Origin: a virus
DNA length: 26,008 bases
Direction: 5' to 3' (one strand)
IMG/VR virus record: IMGVR_UViG_3300028393_000299
Coordinates: 1 to 26,008 of that record
Part shown: in pieces, positions 6,315 to 14,219 of the stretch
Layout of the letters: the number at the start of each line of letters is the position of its first letter
Position numbering within the stretch: the first letter of the stretch is position 1
Position numbers and translations under genes: made by a program
Notes under the pieces: model-generated
The model's input: the letters and a program-made list of their open reading frames with translations, nothing else
What the model was told of the DNA's origin: nothing
Databases searched by the model: none

Positions 6315-7375
6315 TCAACAGCCAGCGCCTCATTGTAAAGTTCCACAATTTTCTTTTCAAGCTTTTCCTTATTAACAGTTTTCTCATCAAACCCGCTAAT
6401 GTATTTCTTAAAAATATCAATTGTTGATTCTGCTTCATTAACAATATCGGAATCTTCTTCAAGATTAAGATTAAGATGATCTTCTACAATCTGTATATCA
6501 AGAGGATTTTCTGATTCAATATTCTCGATAAATTTATCAAACCAAAACAGATTAGTTTTCTCTTGAATAATAACCTTAAGCATACAGTTTTTATATTGAG
6601 CGTAATCAATATCACTGTTTAAGAATGTAGCATCAGCATCATTGTACCATATTTTCTTGAACATCCTGTATGGGTTCTCAACAAAAGTTAAGTTCCTGGT
6701 TTCCGTATCGAATATGTGAAACCCTCTTGGGTCGGAGTAATCAGACCAAGTGAACTCAGCATGGCTACCGAGATAATGAATATTACCGCGAGAACTGCGA
6801 TGGTGATAATGGCCAGACATAACAGTATCGAAACGGTCAAATAAACTGGGATCATCGCCATGTGACACAATAGACCCACGAAACATCTCGAAACCTTGGA
6901 GCTCCAAATGTCCCATGACGATCTGGGCTGACGTAGTTTTGATTGCATGTAAACTTGCCTCTCTATTTTCATCACATATCCAAGGTAGCATTAATACCTT
7001 TGTTCCATCAAAATCCCATTCTAATGGAAGTTGATCATGTATTTTAAATACATATTTGTCTATGACGAGTTCGCGGAGCGCATTAACCGTGTTAGTGTTC
7101 TTAAAGTAAGTATCATGATTACCAGCAATGAAGTGTACATCAAGCTCCCAGTCGGAGAGTCTGTCAAGAAAATCTTTACGCAAACGACTGGCAGTGCGAA
7201 TATTGATATACTTACGACGGTCAACCAAATCGCCGAGATGCACAACTGATTGTATCGCTTCTCGCTTAATTGTAGGAAAGAATATTTCATCTAAAAATCT
7301 CTTACTGTTGTCCATGAAGGCAATGTTATCATTTCGAACTCCCCAGTGCGTATCTGTGATCAGTGCTATTTTCAT
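6311..7375 (-). CDS. 47: gp47 recombination nuclease subunit (SbcD/Mre11-like)
   Basis: A 354-residue calcineurin-type phosphoesterase; T4 gp47 has 339 residues. The five metal motifs are visible: DTHW (8-11), GDLVD (48-52), GNHD (85-88), GHLE (155-158) and GHYHH (188-192). Together they bind two Mn ions for phosphodiester cleavage. The C-terminal third, acidic and helical, is where Mre11 proteins grip the Rad50 coiled-coil base. It partners with gp46, encoded immediately downstream with overlapping ATGA. Its own start overlaps the stop of the 63-residue gene upstream, again as ATGA, so genes 55, 63-aa, 47 and 46 form one tight transcription unit. Confidence 0.97.
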   Translation of the reverse strand: MKIALITDTHWGVRNDNIAFMDNSKRFLDEIFFPTIKREAIQSVVHLGDLVDRRKYINIRTASRLRKDFLDRLSDWELDVHFIAGNHDTYFKNTNTVNALRELVIDKYVFKIHDQLPLEWDFDGTKVLMLPWICDENREASLHAIKTTSAQIVMGHLELQGFEMFRGSIVSHGDDPSLFDRFDTVMSGHYHHRSSRGNIHYLGSHAEFTWSDYSDPRGFHIFDTETRNLTFVENPYRMFKKIWYNDADATFLNSDIDYAQYKNCMLKVIIQEKTNLFWFDKFIENIESENPLDIQIVEDHLNLNLEEDSDIVNEAESTIDIFKKYISGFDEKTVNKEKLEKKIVELYNEALAVE

Positions 7376-7563
7376 CTAAAGTTTTTCTTCTTTGTAAAAG
7401 CTGCAGTTTGTGTTTTGTGTTTTGATAACGACTCTGAGATATATGAGGCTGTTGTTTCTAACCGAAGCACATAGTTTTGAAGTTCGTTTTCCCTGACCGA
7501 CTTATCGCTTAATTTATTTACCAAGTCAACAATATTGACTGGTACTAGATGCTCATTCTTCAT
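7372..7563 (-). CDS. Small conserved-position protein between genes 55 and 47
   Basis: A 63-residue soluble protein, beginning MKNEHLVPVNIVDLVNKLSD and ending in a basic tail KKKNFR. The middle (residues 22-52) is predicted helical and could be a short coiled coil. The ATG at 7563 is preferred over one five codons earlier because GAGGA lies 8 bases upstream. The gene overlaps gene 55 by 11 bases and shares ATGA with gene 47. A short gene at this position is something I recall in marine T4-like phages. Function unknown; position suggests a role linked to late transcription or to the gp46/47 nuclease, but that is only context. Confidence 0.68.
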   Translation of the reverse strand: MKNEHLVPVNIVDLVNKLSDKSVRENELQNYVLRLETTASYISESLSKHKTQTAAFTKKKNFR

Positions 7564-8101
7564 TTTTAAATTCCTCATCTACTATAACTGAAAACACTTC
7601 AACTCCACTTAGTTTACTCTGTTTCTTAGTCTTAGTCAACTTATTTTCATATGACCTAACAACATCTGATGAATATTCGTTTGCTTTTAAATGTATATTC
7701 TCAGAGTCATTCCATAGCTCGTTCATAAGGAAACTATTTTCAAAATTCTTATGCTTAATATATGTTTGCTTCTTTTCTTTCTGAATTCTTCTGATAAAAG
7801 CATTCCAGGCTATCTGAGTGAAATAAGCGAAAGGGTTATTTGTTCTATCAGGATCAAAGTTATCTACGGCTGCGATACAGTCAATGATGCCATCAGATAT
7901 CATATCCTGCTTATATGTATATCCTGAGAAGTTTGGTTTCTTGGCTAGATTGTTACAAATCAAAAGAATAGATTGGCCAATATAATTGGATACCTGAGGC
8001 TTTTGTTTTTCTTCACGTTTAGCTTCAATTAATTTTGTTTTGTATTCAACCATAGAAGTATACAAAGTTTTATTGTTAATATAATTTTTGACTCTAGCCA
8101 T
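7553..8101 (-). CDS. 55: gp55 late-transcription sigma factor
   Basis: A 182-residue protein, close to T4 gp55 (185). The conserved core DMISDGIIDC, then IAAVDNFDPDRTNNPFAYFT, then QIAWNAFIRRIQKEKKQ (about 66-112) corresponds to sigma region 2, which binds the core polymerase clamp helices and melts the -10 element. The C-terminus is charged, as expected for the segment that contacts the gp45 sliding clamp. In T4, gp55 with gp33 and the clamp recognises TATAAATA late promoters with no -35 element. Several exact TATAAATA boxes precede the virion genes of this window, which fits. It lies 56 bases after uvsW. Confidence 0.93.
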   Translation of the reverse strand: MARVKNYINNKTLYTSMVEYKTKLIEAKREEKQKPQVSNYIGQSILLICNNLAKKPNFSGYTYKQDMISDGIIDCIAAVDNFDPDRTNNPFAYFTQIAWNAFIRRIQKEKKQTYIKHKNFENSFLMNELWNDSENIHLKANEYSSDVVRSYENKLTKTKKQSKLSGVEVFSVIVDEEFKNEE

Positions 8102-8157
8102 TTTTATCCCTTTACTTATTTCAAATTCACGGTATAATCATTAATGTAATACTGAAA

Positions 8158-9615
8158 TTAAATATTAAGTGCAACATTATAAAGCTTGTAAGGAAACTTC
8201 TCTTCGTTATAGATCTTAATACGCTCCATAAAATGGAGCAAGGTAAAGTTCTTTTTACTTTTCCAGCTCATGTCATCGGCAATGTCGTAAAGCGTTGCGC
8301 TATCTTTACTATCTGACTTACGTAGTCCACGACCAATAGACTGTAAGTTTCTAATTTTAGATTTGGAAGGACTAGAGAATATAACGTTATGCAAATTACG
8401 AATGTTAACACCTGTGGAGAAAGTTCCATAACTAGCAACGATAATTGCGTTTTGTTCTGTTTCAACGATCTTTCGAATTTCTTCACGTTCTTCTCCATCA
8501 ACTTCACCGGATACATAAAATATCTTACGATCTCCTGCTTCCTGCATTAATTTATCATAAAGACCTTTACCATGTTTATCAACATACTGGAAAAGCAACA
8601 ATGTGTTGCCCTCGAGCGAAAGCGCGAGGTTACGAATAAACTTATTGCGAGGTTCTAATCTTACTAGATAATCCATCTCAGCCTGATAGTCAGCTGCTCG
8701 TGCAATCATCTTTCTTACTTCTTCAGGATATGATAATACAATAGCCTTGATTTTAAACTCGGCTAAATGTTTCTGTTCAATCAATTCAGCAGTTGTAGTA
8801 ACTTTCCTAACAGGACCAAACAAACCTTCAAGAACAAGCTTATTAGTTTGAGTGCCGTCCAAAGTACCTGTAAACCCGAAGCGAAATCTACAACTATCAA
8901 GATTAGACATAATGCTAGTAAGAGACTTAGCTTTGAAAAGATGGGCTTCATCACCTATAACCAAGTCAAATTGTTGGAAATACTCTTTAGGAAGTTTGTA
9001 AATCGACTGCCAGGTTGAGATGGTAATTGGTTTATCTGTTTGTTTATCTTGGCCAGCAAAAATTCTATGAACGAACCGATCAGAAACAAAACCATAGTCA
9101 GCAAAGTCAGAGGCAAGTTGACTAACCAAAGAAGTAGTTGGCACAATAATAAGAGTCCGTGCATTGTAGTACCTCGTTATTAGATAGATTATAAATGACT
9201 TGCCGGATGCAGTCGGTGAGAGAAGTAAAGATCTACGATTACGTATAGCATGTACAAAAGCCTCCAGCTGGTATTCTCTTGGTTGATATTTTTCAGGTAA
9301 GTTTAAAGTACTGATGAATTTACGTGCTTCGAGTACAGAAAATTCGTCAGCTGAGAAATCAGACTTATATATAACAACATAATTACGTTTGCTGGCAAAC
9401 TCTTCAACGTATGCATTAAGTCCTGCATAAAGTAAACAAGTCATAGGATTAAGCAAACGAATTTTACCATCCCACATTTTATTACGATATGCTGGAGTAA
9501 ATTTAGCACCAGGAACATCAAACGTGAAATACCCACTCAACTCCATTATGGTTGAAGGGTCAGCAATAATCTTATTGTAAGTCTCGTTGACTTTTTCTAT
9601 TTCAATTATTTCCAT
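8158..9615 (-). CDS. uvsW: UvsW RNA-DNA/DNA helicase
   Basis: A 485-residue SF2 helicase (T4 UvsW is 503). The N-terminal domain (1-110) holds FTFDVPGAKFTPAYR and MWDGKIRLLN, typical of UvsW. Then follow motif Q-like YQPREYQ, Walker A SPTASGKS (133-140), DEAH (222-225), FTGTL (248-252) and motif VI QSIGRGLRKS (425-434). UvsW unwinds R-loops and branched DNA, shutting off origin-dependent replication and promoting recombination-dependent replication. The ATG at 9615, which shares its A with the uvsY stop (TAATG) and has GGGAG just upstream, is chosen over an ATG nine codons earlier. That longer start would overlap uvsY more and lacks a family match in the extra residues. Confidence 0.96.
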   Translation of the reverse strand: MEIIEIEKVNETYNKIIADPSTIMELSGYFTFDVPGAKFTPAYRNKMWDGKIRLLNPMTCLLYAGLNAYVEEFASKRNYVVIYKSDFSADEFSVLEARKFISTLNLPEKYQPREYQLEAFVHAIRNRRSLLLSPTASGKSFIIYLITRYYNARTLIIVPTTSLVSQLASDFADYGFVSDRFVHRIFAGQDKQTDKPITISTWQSIYKLPKEYFQQFDLVIGDEAHLFKAKSLTSIMSNLDSCRFRFGFTGTLDGTQTNKLVLEGLFGPVRKVTTTAELIEQKHLAEFKIKAIVLSYPEEVRKMIARAADYQAEMDYLVRLEPRNKFIRNLALSLEGNTLLLFQYVDKHGKGLYDKLMQEAGDRKIFYVSGEVDGEEREEIRKIVETEQNAIIVASYGTFSTGVNIRNLHNVIFSSPSKSKIRNLQSIGRGLRKSDSKDSATLYDIADDMSWKSKKNFTLLHFMERIKIYNEEKFPYKLYNVALNI

Positions 9616-10049
9616 TATGCTCCCATTGTAAATTTTTGCCATTCGATAGCAGCTTTAATATTGAAGCCTCTGCTATTGAAGGACTTAATGATCGATTCAA
9701 GTAACTCAACTTTTTCTTGTTGGATACCTATCTTAAGAGATATCTTAATAAGATCCTTATCAGCATCCATATACATAGGAATATCTGTTTTAAGAATCAT
9801 ACCTCTAGAAGGTAGCTCCCACATCTTAGATCTAGTTTCTTCAGTGTGACCTTGAGTGTAAAACTCAAACTTTTCAAGTTTGAGTTTCTTAAAGTCGCCT
9901 TCTAAAGAGCGAAGAGATAATTTCTCCGATATGTATATCTGGTAATATTTGTGATGAAGCTTTGCAATCTTAAGGGCTTCATCACCGAGCTCTGTACGGT
10001 CTACTTCTGAATCTTCTTTCCACTGATCAAGAATATCTTCTATTTTCAT
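9615..10049 (-). CDS. uvsY: UvsY recombination mediator
   Basis: A 144-residue protein, near the T4 length of 137. It is helical and charged. The C-terminal ESIIKSFNSRGFNIKAAIEW, followed by QKF, aligns with the T4 UvsY C-terminus (DAIKSRGFAIKHIQDMRAF), which is its most diagnostic part. A central DADKDLIKISLKIG also matches. UvsY loads the UvsX recombinase on gp32-coated single-stranded DNA as a hexamer. Here the gene heads a unit of uvsY, uvsW, 55, 63-aa, 47 and 46, behind a probable sigma70-like promoter. It joins recombination, late transcription and end resection in one run of genes. Confidence 0.95.
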   Translation of the reverse strand: MKIEDILDQWKEDSEVDRTELGDEALKIAKLHHKYYQIYISEKLSLRSLEGDFKKLKLEKFEFYTQGHTEETRSKMWELPSRGMILKTDIPMYMDADKDLIKISLKIGIQQEKVELLESIIKSFNSRGFNIKAAIEWQKFTMGA

Positions 10050-10072
10050 AATTACTCTCTATTCATTAGCAT

Positions 10073-10101
10073 ATTATACTATACTATGAATATTACAAAA
10101 A
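10073..10101 (-). promoter_or_regulatory. Sigma70-like promoter candidate for the uvsY unit
   Basis: In the 58-base gap before uvsY, the minus strand has a perfect TATAAT (10073-10078) with a weak T-rich -35 region: TTTTTG (10096-10101), 17 bases away, or TTTTGT with 16. No TATAAATA is present in this gap, consistent with early or middle rather than late expression of recombination genes. No MotA box could be identified with confidence. Confidence 0.4.
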
Positions 10102-10107
10102 GTAAAG

Positions 10108-10629
10108 TTAAATTTTAGATATAGTATAATAAGTGTATCTGAAAGTAGCAGAAGCTTCTACGTATCTTATATCTGTATCTGTTGTATTGAAATTAAGACC
10201 AGATAATGTTATTGGGAATGCATCGGCGTATACTATTTCATAATTTGGCATTTTGGTACTTGATAAAATAACAAGAGATATATCAGAGTATACACCATCG
10301 CCAGTCCAAGAAGCAATATTAGCCAAGTTTTTATATTCTTCATATTCTTCTGGTTTACCAAAGGCTCTTAACCACTTATGTATTTCTAGATAATTTTGGA
10401 GATCTTCATCTACCTTGAATGATATATTAAAAATACCATATTCTAAGTGATCGCCTGGGTAAGGAATTTTAACAAAAGGATTCATAACATCAGGAGCTCT
10501 TACAGCAATCTCTGGTATGTTTACTTTCTGAACGAAGAAATTGACATTTGGGGCTTTCTTAATTTGGAAACGAAAATTAAGAGGGCTAAGAAAATTCTTG
10601 TTTGCTGGTGTGTTATCAACTGCAGTCAT
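10108..10629 (-). CDS. Tail-tube-fold virion protein (gene 3-like position)
   Basis: A 173-residue protein. The N-terminal SPLNFRFQIKKAPNVNFFVQ, the central strand YGIFNISFKVDEDLQNYLEIH, and the C-terminal DAFPITLSGLNFN plus EASATFRYTYYTI give the alternating beta pattern of the gp19 tube family: entry strand, long strand plus helix, then a 'FP..LSGL' strand and a final F.Y.YY strand. The gp19 protein of this window shows the same order with low identity. In marine T4-like phages the gene between 23 and uvsY is usually annotated as gp3, the tail tube terminator. Alternatives are a tube paralogue or a baseplate tube initiator. It has a perfect late promoter 26 bases upstream and GGAG before the ATG, so it is expressed late as a virion component. 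The exact position in the tail is uncertain. Confidence 0.7.
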   Translation of the reverse strand: MTAVDNTPANKNFLSPLNFRFQIKKAPNVNFFVQKVNIPEIAVRAPDVMNPFVKIPYPGDHLEYGIFNISFKVDEDLQNYLEIHKWLRAFGKPEEYEEYKNLANIASWTGDGVYSDISLVILSSTKMPNYEIVYADAFPITLSGLNFNTTDTDIRYVEASATFRYTYYTISKI

Positions 10630-10655
10630 AATCGTTCTCCATTATACATCACAAC

Positions 10656-10663
10656 TATTTATA
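10656..10663 (-). promoter_or_regulatory. T4-type late promoter (TATAAATA) for the tube-fold gene
   Basis: An exact TATAAATA on the minus strand, directly after the gene 23 terminator and 26 bases before the ATG of the tube-fold gene. T4 late promoters consist of this single box, recognised by gp55, which is encoded about 2.5 kb downstream. Confidence 0.75.
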
Positions 10664-10665
10664 TG

Positions 10666-10692
10666 AAAAAAAGGGGACCCGAAGATCCCCTT
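10666..10692 (-). terminator. Intrinsic terminator after gene 23
   Basis: On the minus strand, AAGGGGATC pairs with GGTCCCCTT around a TTCG tetraloop (nine pairs including one G-U), and the run of T continues for seven bases. This is a textbook rho-independent terminator. It starts 34 bases after the gene 23 stop, so the highly expressed capsid transcript ends here, and a new late promoter follows at once. Confidence 0.9.
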
Positions 10693-10726
10693 AAGTTTGC
10701 GGCTTGAAACCGTCTTCTTCCTAATA

Positions 10727-12091
10727 TTACATTAGGTTGTTTACAACGATACGACGATAGTAAACGTTAGTGCTGATGACATTGCTACGACCCTTTGGAT
10801 TACCAACAGATGCACCTTCAGCGTATGGATTTGCTACCATGCCATAACGGGTTTTGAAACCAATCTTAGGCTGGAAGGAATCCTGATCAACTGCACGAAC
10901 CATCTGTAGAGGAACGTATGGGCAATAGAATAGACCAGCGTCGAACGCTGACGAACCCTTATAGCCAACAGTTAGGTAGTTACCACCGATTGCGTATGGA
11001 TCGATGTATACCTTTAGACGACCGTTAAGAACACCAGCGAAAGTGTTACCAGTGTCATCTACCTGAAGATTGTTTGAGTTAAGAGCAGGGGTGTAATCAA
11101 GAACACCAGCCATCTGTAGAGCAGAAGCAACGTCTGAAGAACAGATAACAAGATTACCCTTACCACGACGAGTGCTCTTAGCAATTTGGTTAGCTTCTCT
11201 TTCAAGCTGGAACATAAGACCCTTAAACTTTTCAACTGACCAACGACCGTTTGAGTCGGTGTCAAGATCGAATATACCAGCAGTAGTTACGTTATCCTGA
11301 GCGCCAGCAACAGCAGTGATGTTGATAGTACGAACAACTTCACGGTTGATTTCTGCAAGGATTTCAGCTGATAGAATATTTGACAATTCTGTTTCAGCAT
11401 CAAGACCATGGATTGCCTTAAGATCCTGGGCAAGTTCCATAGTGTATTCTGCCTTAAGAGCACGAGTGTTAGCAGTTACTGTAACCTTTTCGATGCTGAA
11501 AGCCATCTGTGGGAAAGCAGTATTTGCTTCAGTTCCAAGAGCTTCGCCCTGTGCTCTTGACATACCAACACCAGTGTTGTATGTATTAACAGCAGTAAGT
11601 GGTGAGGTGTTTGAAGCACCTGGGATAGAACCAACAAACTTGTTACCGAAAGTGTTAGCGCCAGAAGCAACAGTTGAAAATGTAGTATCAACTTCGTTGT
11701 AGAAAGTTTCTGCTCCACCCTGGCCATTTGTAGTATTGGCATAACGTGAACGCATAGCAAAGATCAAGCCAGTTGGGCCAGTCATTGGCTGAACGCCACA
11801 GATGTCATAGGCAATAAGGTTAGGCATTGCACGACGTACTAGAGAAATAAGAACTGGATCGAAAGTATCGATACCAGAACCGCCAGCCATAGCATTAGGT
11901 GGTACTAGAGAAGTAGTTTCTGTCATCATAGTCTGATACTGACCATGAGCGGCAGATTCCATTAGAGCCTTCTCAGTGTTCTCAAGCATAATTGCAGTTA
12001 CGGAACGGCGATGCTGATCCTTAATAACGCCAAGAGCGTTATGATCAAGGACAGGTGCCCACTTGTTTTGAATTTCCTCAGCTAGATACAT
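10727..12091 (-). CDS. 23: gp23 major capsid protein precursor
   Basis: A 454-residue HK97-fold capsid protein; the T4 precursor has 521. The family signature RRAMPNLIAYDICGVQPMTG runs from 86, followed by PTGLIFAMRSRY, and the C-terminal FKTRYGMVANPYAEG is also typical. The first 45-60 residues form the propeptide that binds scaffold and is cut by the gp21 protease. LME-S (43-46) or MTE-T (56-59) are the nearest matches to the L/I-x-E cleavage rule, neither perfect. The product forms the hexamers of the head shell. The gene has its own late promoter, a GAAAGGA ribosome site, and a strong terminator behind it, as expected for the most abundant virion protein. Confidence 0.98.
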   Translation of the reverse strand: MYLAEEIQNKWAPVLDHNALGVIKDQHRRSVTAIMLENTEKALMESAAHGQYQTMMTETTSLVPPNAMAGGSGIDTFDPVLISLVRRAMPNLIAYDICGVQPMTGPTGLIFAMRSRYANTTNGQGGAETFYNEVDTTFSTVASGANTFGNKFVGSIPGASNTSPLTAVNTYNTGVGMSRAQGEALGTEANTAFPQMAFSIEKVTVTANTRALKAEYTMELAQDLKAIHGLDAETELSNILSAEILAEINREVVRTINITAVAGAQDNVTTAGIFDLDTDSNGRWSVEKFKGLMFQLEREANQIAKSTRRGKGNLVICSSDVASALQMAGVLDYTPALNSNNLQVDDTGNTFAGVLNGRLKVYIDPYAIGGNYLTVGYKGSSAFDAGLFYCPYVPLQMVRAVDQDSFQPKIGFKTRYGMVANPYAEGASVGNPKGRSNVISTNVYYRRIVVNNLM

Positions 12092-12128
12092 TTATTTTTC
12101 CTTTCGGGTTTTAAAATAGGATATAAAT

Positions 12129-12136
12129 TATTTATA
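12129..12136 (-). promoter_or_regulatory. T4-type late promoter (TATAAATA) for gene 23
   Basis: An exact TATAAATA on the minus strand between gene 22 and gene 23, 37 bases before the gene 23 ATG. It lies inside a 17-base inverted repeat (12121-12137) with 8-base arms, so the opposite strand carries TATAAATT, one base from consensus. Confidence 0.75.
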
Positions 12137-12141
12137 TTAAA

Positions 12142-13224
12142 TTACTTTTTAACGTTTCTGGCAATTGCCTGAGCATAACGGTTAACGTTTGGATCTACGT
12201 AACGGTTAGTTGATTCAGTAAGTTCGCCTTCGAATGTTTCTTCTTCGATATTAGAAGAATATGAAGCTGGTTCAGTACGGAAATAATTTTCCTTAATGAT
12301 GTTCAACTTTTTCGCATATGTTTCAAGATTACCATCAAATTCAATTCCTTCGGCTAGAGCTGAGAACTTTTCCTGCTGTGTTAGTGCAAGGTCAGAAGCA
12401 AGTTCTTCAAAAATACCTCTAGCTTGATCCTCTACTAACTCACCCTTTAGAGCTGAGTTTTCAGAAATTGTTTCGTCAAGCATTTCTTCTAAATCACTTA
12501 CCTTCTGAGCAAGTGCTTCTAGAACTTCTACCTTATCTTCAGGAACATTAATGTAATGCTCTGAGAAAAGATTCTTTAGTCCATCCATAAATTCTTCCAT
12601 AATTTCATTGCGGAGAGTCGATTCGATGGCTACTTCGTTTTCCTTCATCCAGTTTTCTACAACGTAGTCTAGATAAGTGTCGATTTTTGAAGTTAATTCT
12701 TCATTAATAATAGATACCTGCTCTTCAAGCTTCTGTTCGAATTCTTCTTCAAGACGAGCGGTTTCTGTAATGATACGAGCAGAAATAGCTGCTTCGAAAA
12801 GGGTTGATGCCTTGTCCTTGAATTCTTCGGAAAGATCTGAACCAGCAAACATTTCTTCAACATCTTCTTTCATATTAAGCTTTGGCATCCCGTCCTTAGT
12901 TTTTGGACCCTTGCCAGTAGTCATATCGATAGTTGATGCGTTGCTTGCGGAATTGTCACCAACGCCGTATGTCTTGCCTGGACCAAACTGAGCCATAGTT
13001 GCATTAAACCAATGAGTAAGATCACCCTTTGACATCTGATGCATCTGGCCCATAACTGACTGCATCATACCAATCTTTGACTTGGCATCACCAGCGGGCT
13101 TAGAATTTGGCTTAAGAGTTGCTGCAGCCATAGTTTCTTCTTCTAGACCGTCTTCTTCGCTCTCAATTGCGTCGACAGGAAGCTCTTCCATATTTTCTAA
13201 GTCTTTATTTTTTTCGTTAGCCAT
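12142..13224 (-). CDS. 22: gp22 prohead scaffold (core) protein
   Basis: A 360-residue, strongly acidic, helical protein; T4 gp22 has 269. An acidic N-terminus (residues 8-32) leads to a methionine/glycine-rich stretch. The conserved core block MFAGSDLSEEFKDKASTLFE, then AAISARI (125-150), follows, then coiled coil from about 155 to 290. LFE-A at 142-145 fits the gp21 cleavage rule, as expected for a scaffold degraded to peptides during head maturation. It directs assembly of the gp23 shell on the portal. The extra length lies mainly in the first 120 residues. It is preceded by a late promoter and AAGGAG. Confidence 0.93.
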   Translation of the reverse strand: MANEKNKDLENMEELPVDAIESEEDGLEEETMAAATLKPNSKPAGDAKSKIGMMQSVMGQMHQMSKGDLTHWFNATMAQFGPGKTYGVGDNSASNASTIDMTTGKGPKTKDGMPKLNMKEDVEEMFAGSDLSEEFKDKASTLFEAAISARIITETARLEEEFEQKLEEQVSIINEELTSKIDTYLDYVVENWMKENEVAIESTLRNEIMEEFMDGLKNLFSEHYINVPEDKVEVLEALAQKVSDLEEMLDETISENSALKGELVEDQARGIFEELASDLALTQQEKFSALAEGIEFDGNLETYAKKLNIIKENYFRTEPASYSSNIEEETFEGELTESTNRYVDPNVNRYAQAIARNVKK

Positions 13225-13253
13225 TAAAAAATCTCCTTAATAGAATTTAAAAT

Positions 13254-13261
13254 TATTTATA
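13254..13261 (-). promoter_or_regulatory. T4-type late promoter (TATAAATA) for gene 22
   Basis: An exact TATAAATA on the minus strand, overlapping the last codons of gene 21 and lying 29 bases before the gene 22 ATG. It would allow scaffold to be made in excess over protease. Confidence 0.7.
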
Positions 13262-13931
13262 TAAACTTGTTCTTTATTGCTAATGAAGCAATATAATCTT
13301 CGAAAATAGCCAAACGTTGCTCTTCAAGGTGCGACTTTGACATGCTATGGATTTTATTTTTTGTTTCATGTAACTTTTGTTCGTGCCAGGTATTCTTGAC
13401 TGGATCATAAAGCCATTCAACATTTTCCATAATGCCCTTAACAAAAGCATCGGGGGCGGAAGGATCAGCAACAATATCAGCAGCAGTTGAAAGCTTAAGA
13501 TCGCTTTGAACAACCATACGACCATTTGATTCTTTTAAGGAACCCATTGCTCGAGAAGAAACACCAAGGTTAGCACCAGACTCCAAAAGACCACGAGCGA
13601 TATTACCCATTGGAGTTTCGGTAAGTTTTGCTTTTCCAAGGAAATTATTCCCATTTCTCTTTAGTTCTGTAATGATATGCGAAACACGATCAAGGTTAAT
13701 TGATGGCCCAGATGGATGACCAAGTTCGCCATAGGCGCGACCCTTATCGACTGTTTCTTTCATATAACGATTAACTTCATTTTCTAAAACAGCTATTGGA
13801 TAAACACGACCATTACGATTTTGTAATTCAGCCTGTAAGAATATACCTTCTATATAGTAGTCTTTCTTACCGTTTTCTTTTGCTTCAGTAACGAACTGAA
13901 CGTCTTCAACTAATTCTGTAAAGAGTTTCAT
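13257..13931 (-). CDS. 21: gp21 prohead maturation protease
   Basis: A 224-residue serine protease (T4: 212) of the herpesvirus-assemblin-like fold. Visible family blocks are YYIEGIFLQAELQNRNGRVYP (starting at 25), RAYGELGHP with the catalytic His at 72, ITELKRNGNNFLGKAKL, and NLGVSSRAMGSL with the catalytic Ser at 125 or 126. Aspartates follow in STAADIVADPSAPDAF. It sits in the prohead core, cleaves gp22, gp67-type core proteins and the gp23 propeptide, and then digests itself. AGAGGA precedes the ATG. It follows the 92-residue gene after 9 bases, with no separate late promoter. Confidence 0.95.
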   Translation of the reverse strand: MKLFTELVEDVQFVTEAKENGKKDYYIEGIFLQAELQNRNGRVYPIAVLENEVNRYMKETVDKGRAYGELGHPSGPSINLDRVSHIITELKRNGNNFLGKAKLTETPMGNIARGLLESGANLGVSSRAMGSLKESNGRMVVQSDLKLSTAADIVADPSAPDAFVKGIMENVEWLYDPVKNTWHEQKLHETKNKIHSMSKSHLEEQRLAIFEDYIASLAIKNKFI

Positions 13932-13940
13932 GGTTTCCTC

Positions 13941-14219
13941 TTAATTCTTGTAAGCAACAGGAACGGCTACTAATGTAGCGGATGTATTATTTGATGTTAA
14001 AATATCTGTTGCACCTTTTTCTACAATCAATGTTTCGCCACCAATAATAGACATTGTCCATTTAGTAGTAGTATTTGTAGAATCTTTACATGTAATTAGA
14101 GCTAAAGTTGTAACTGCAGAAGCATGTGATAATTTTACTAATGCGCTGTTGCTATAAGAACTAAAGGTTATTGTATTACAAACAGATTCTGTTCCGAGTG
14201 GTTTAATTATTGCTGCCAT
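13941..14219 (-). CDS. Small putative virion structural protein
   Basis: A 92-residue protein rich in Thr, Ser, Val and Ala with no charge clusters. It opens MAAIIKPLGTE and continues with alternating hydrophobic and polar residues, ending GATDILTSNNTSATLVAVPV. The pattern predicts a small beta-sandwich. I recall proteins of this kind (an IVKPL start, then VEKxxTD near residue 68) annotated as virion structural proteins in marine T4-like phages. Its place between the core proteins and the protease, sharing TAATG with the gene upstream, points to a head or head-decoration protein. No T4 counterpart exists at this site. Function is inferred only from composition and position. Confidence 0.65.
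   Translation of the reverse strand: MAAIIKPLGTESVCNTITFSSYSNSALVKLSHASAVTTLALITCKDSTNTTTKWTMSIIGGETLIVEKGATDILTSNNTSATLVAVPVAYKN

Noticed and set aside
9615-9642. Upstream ATG for uvsW.
   Set aside because: The TAATG start with GGGAG fits the family N-terminus and the junction style of the genome better.
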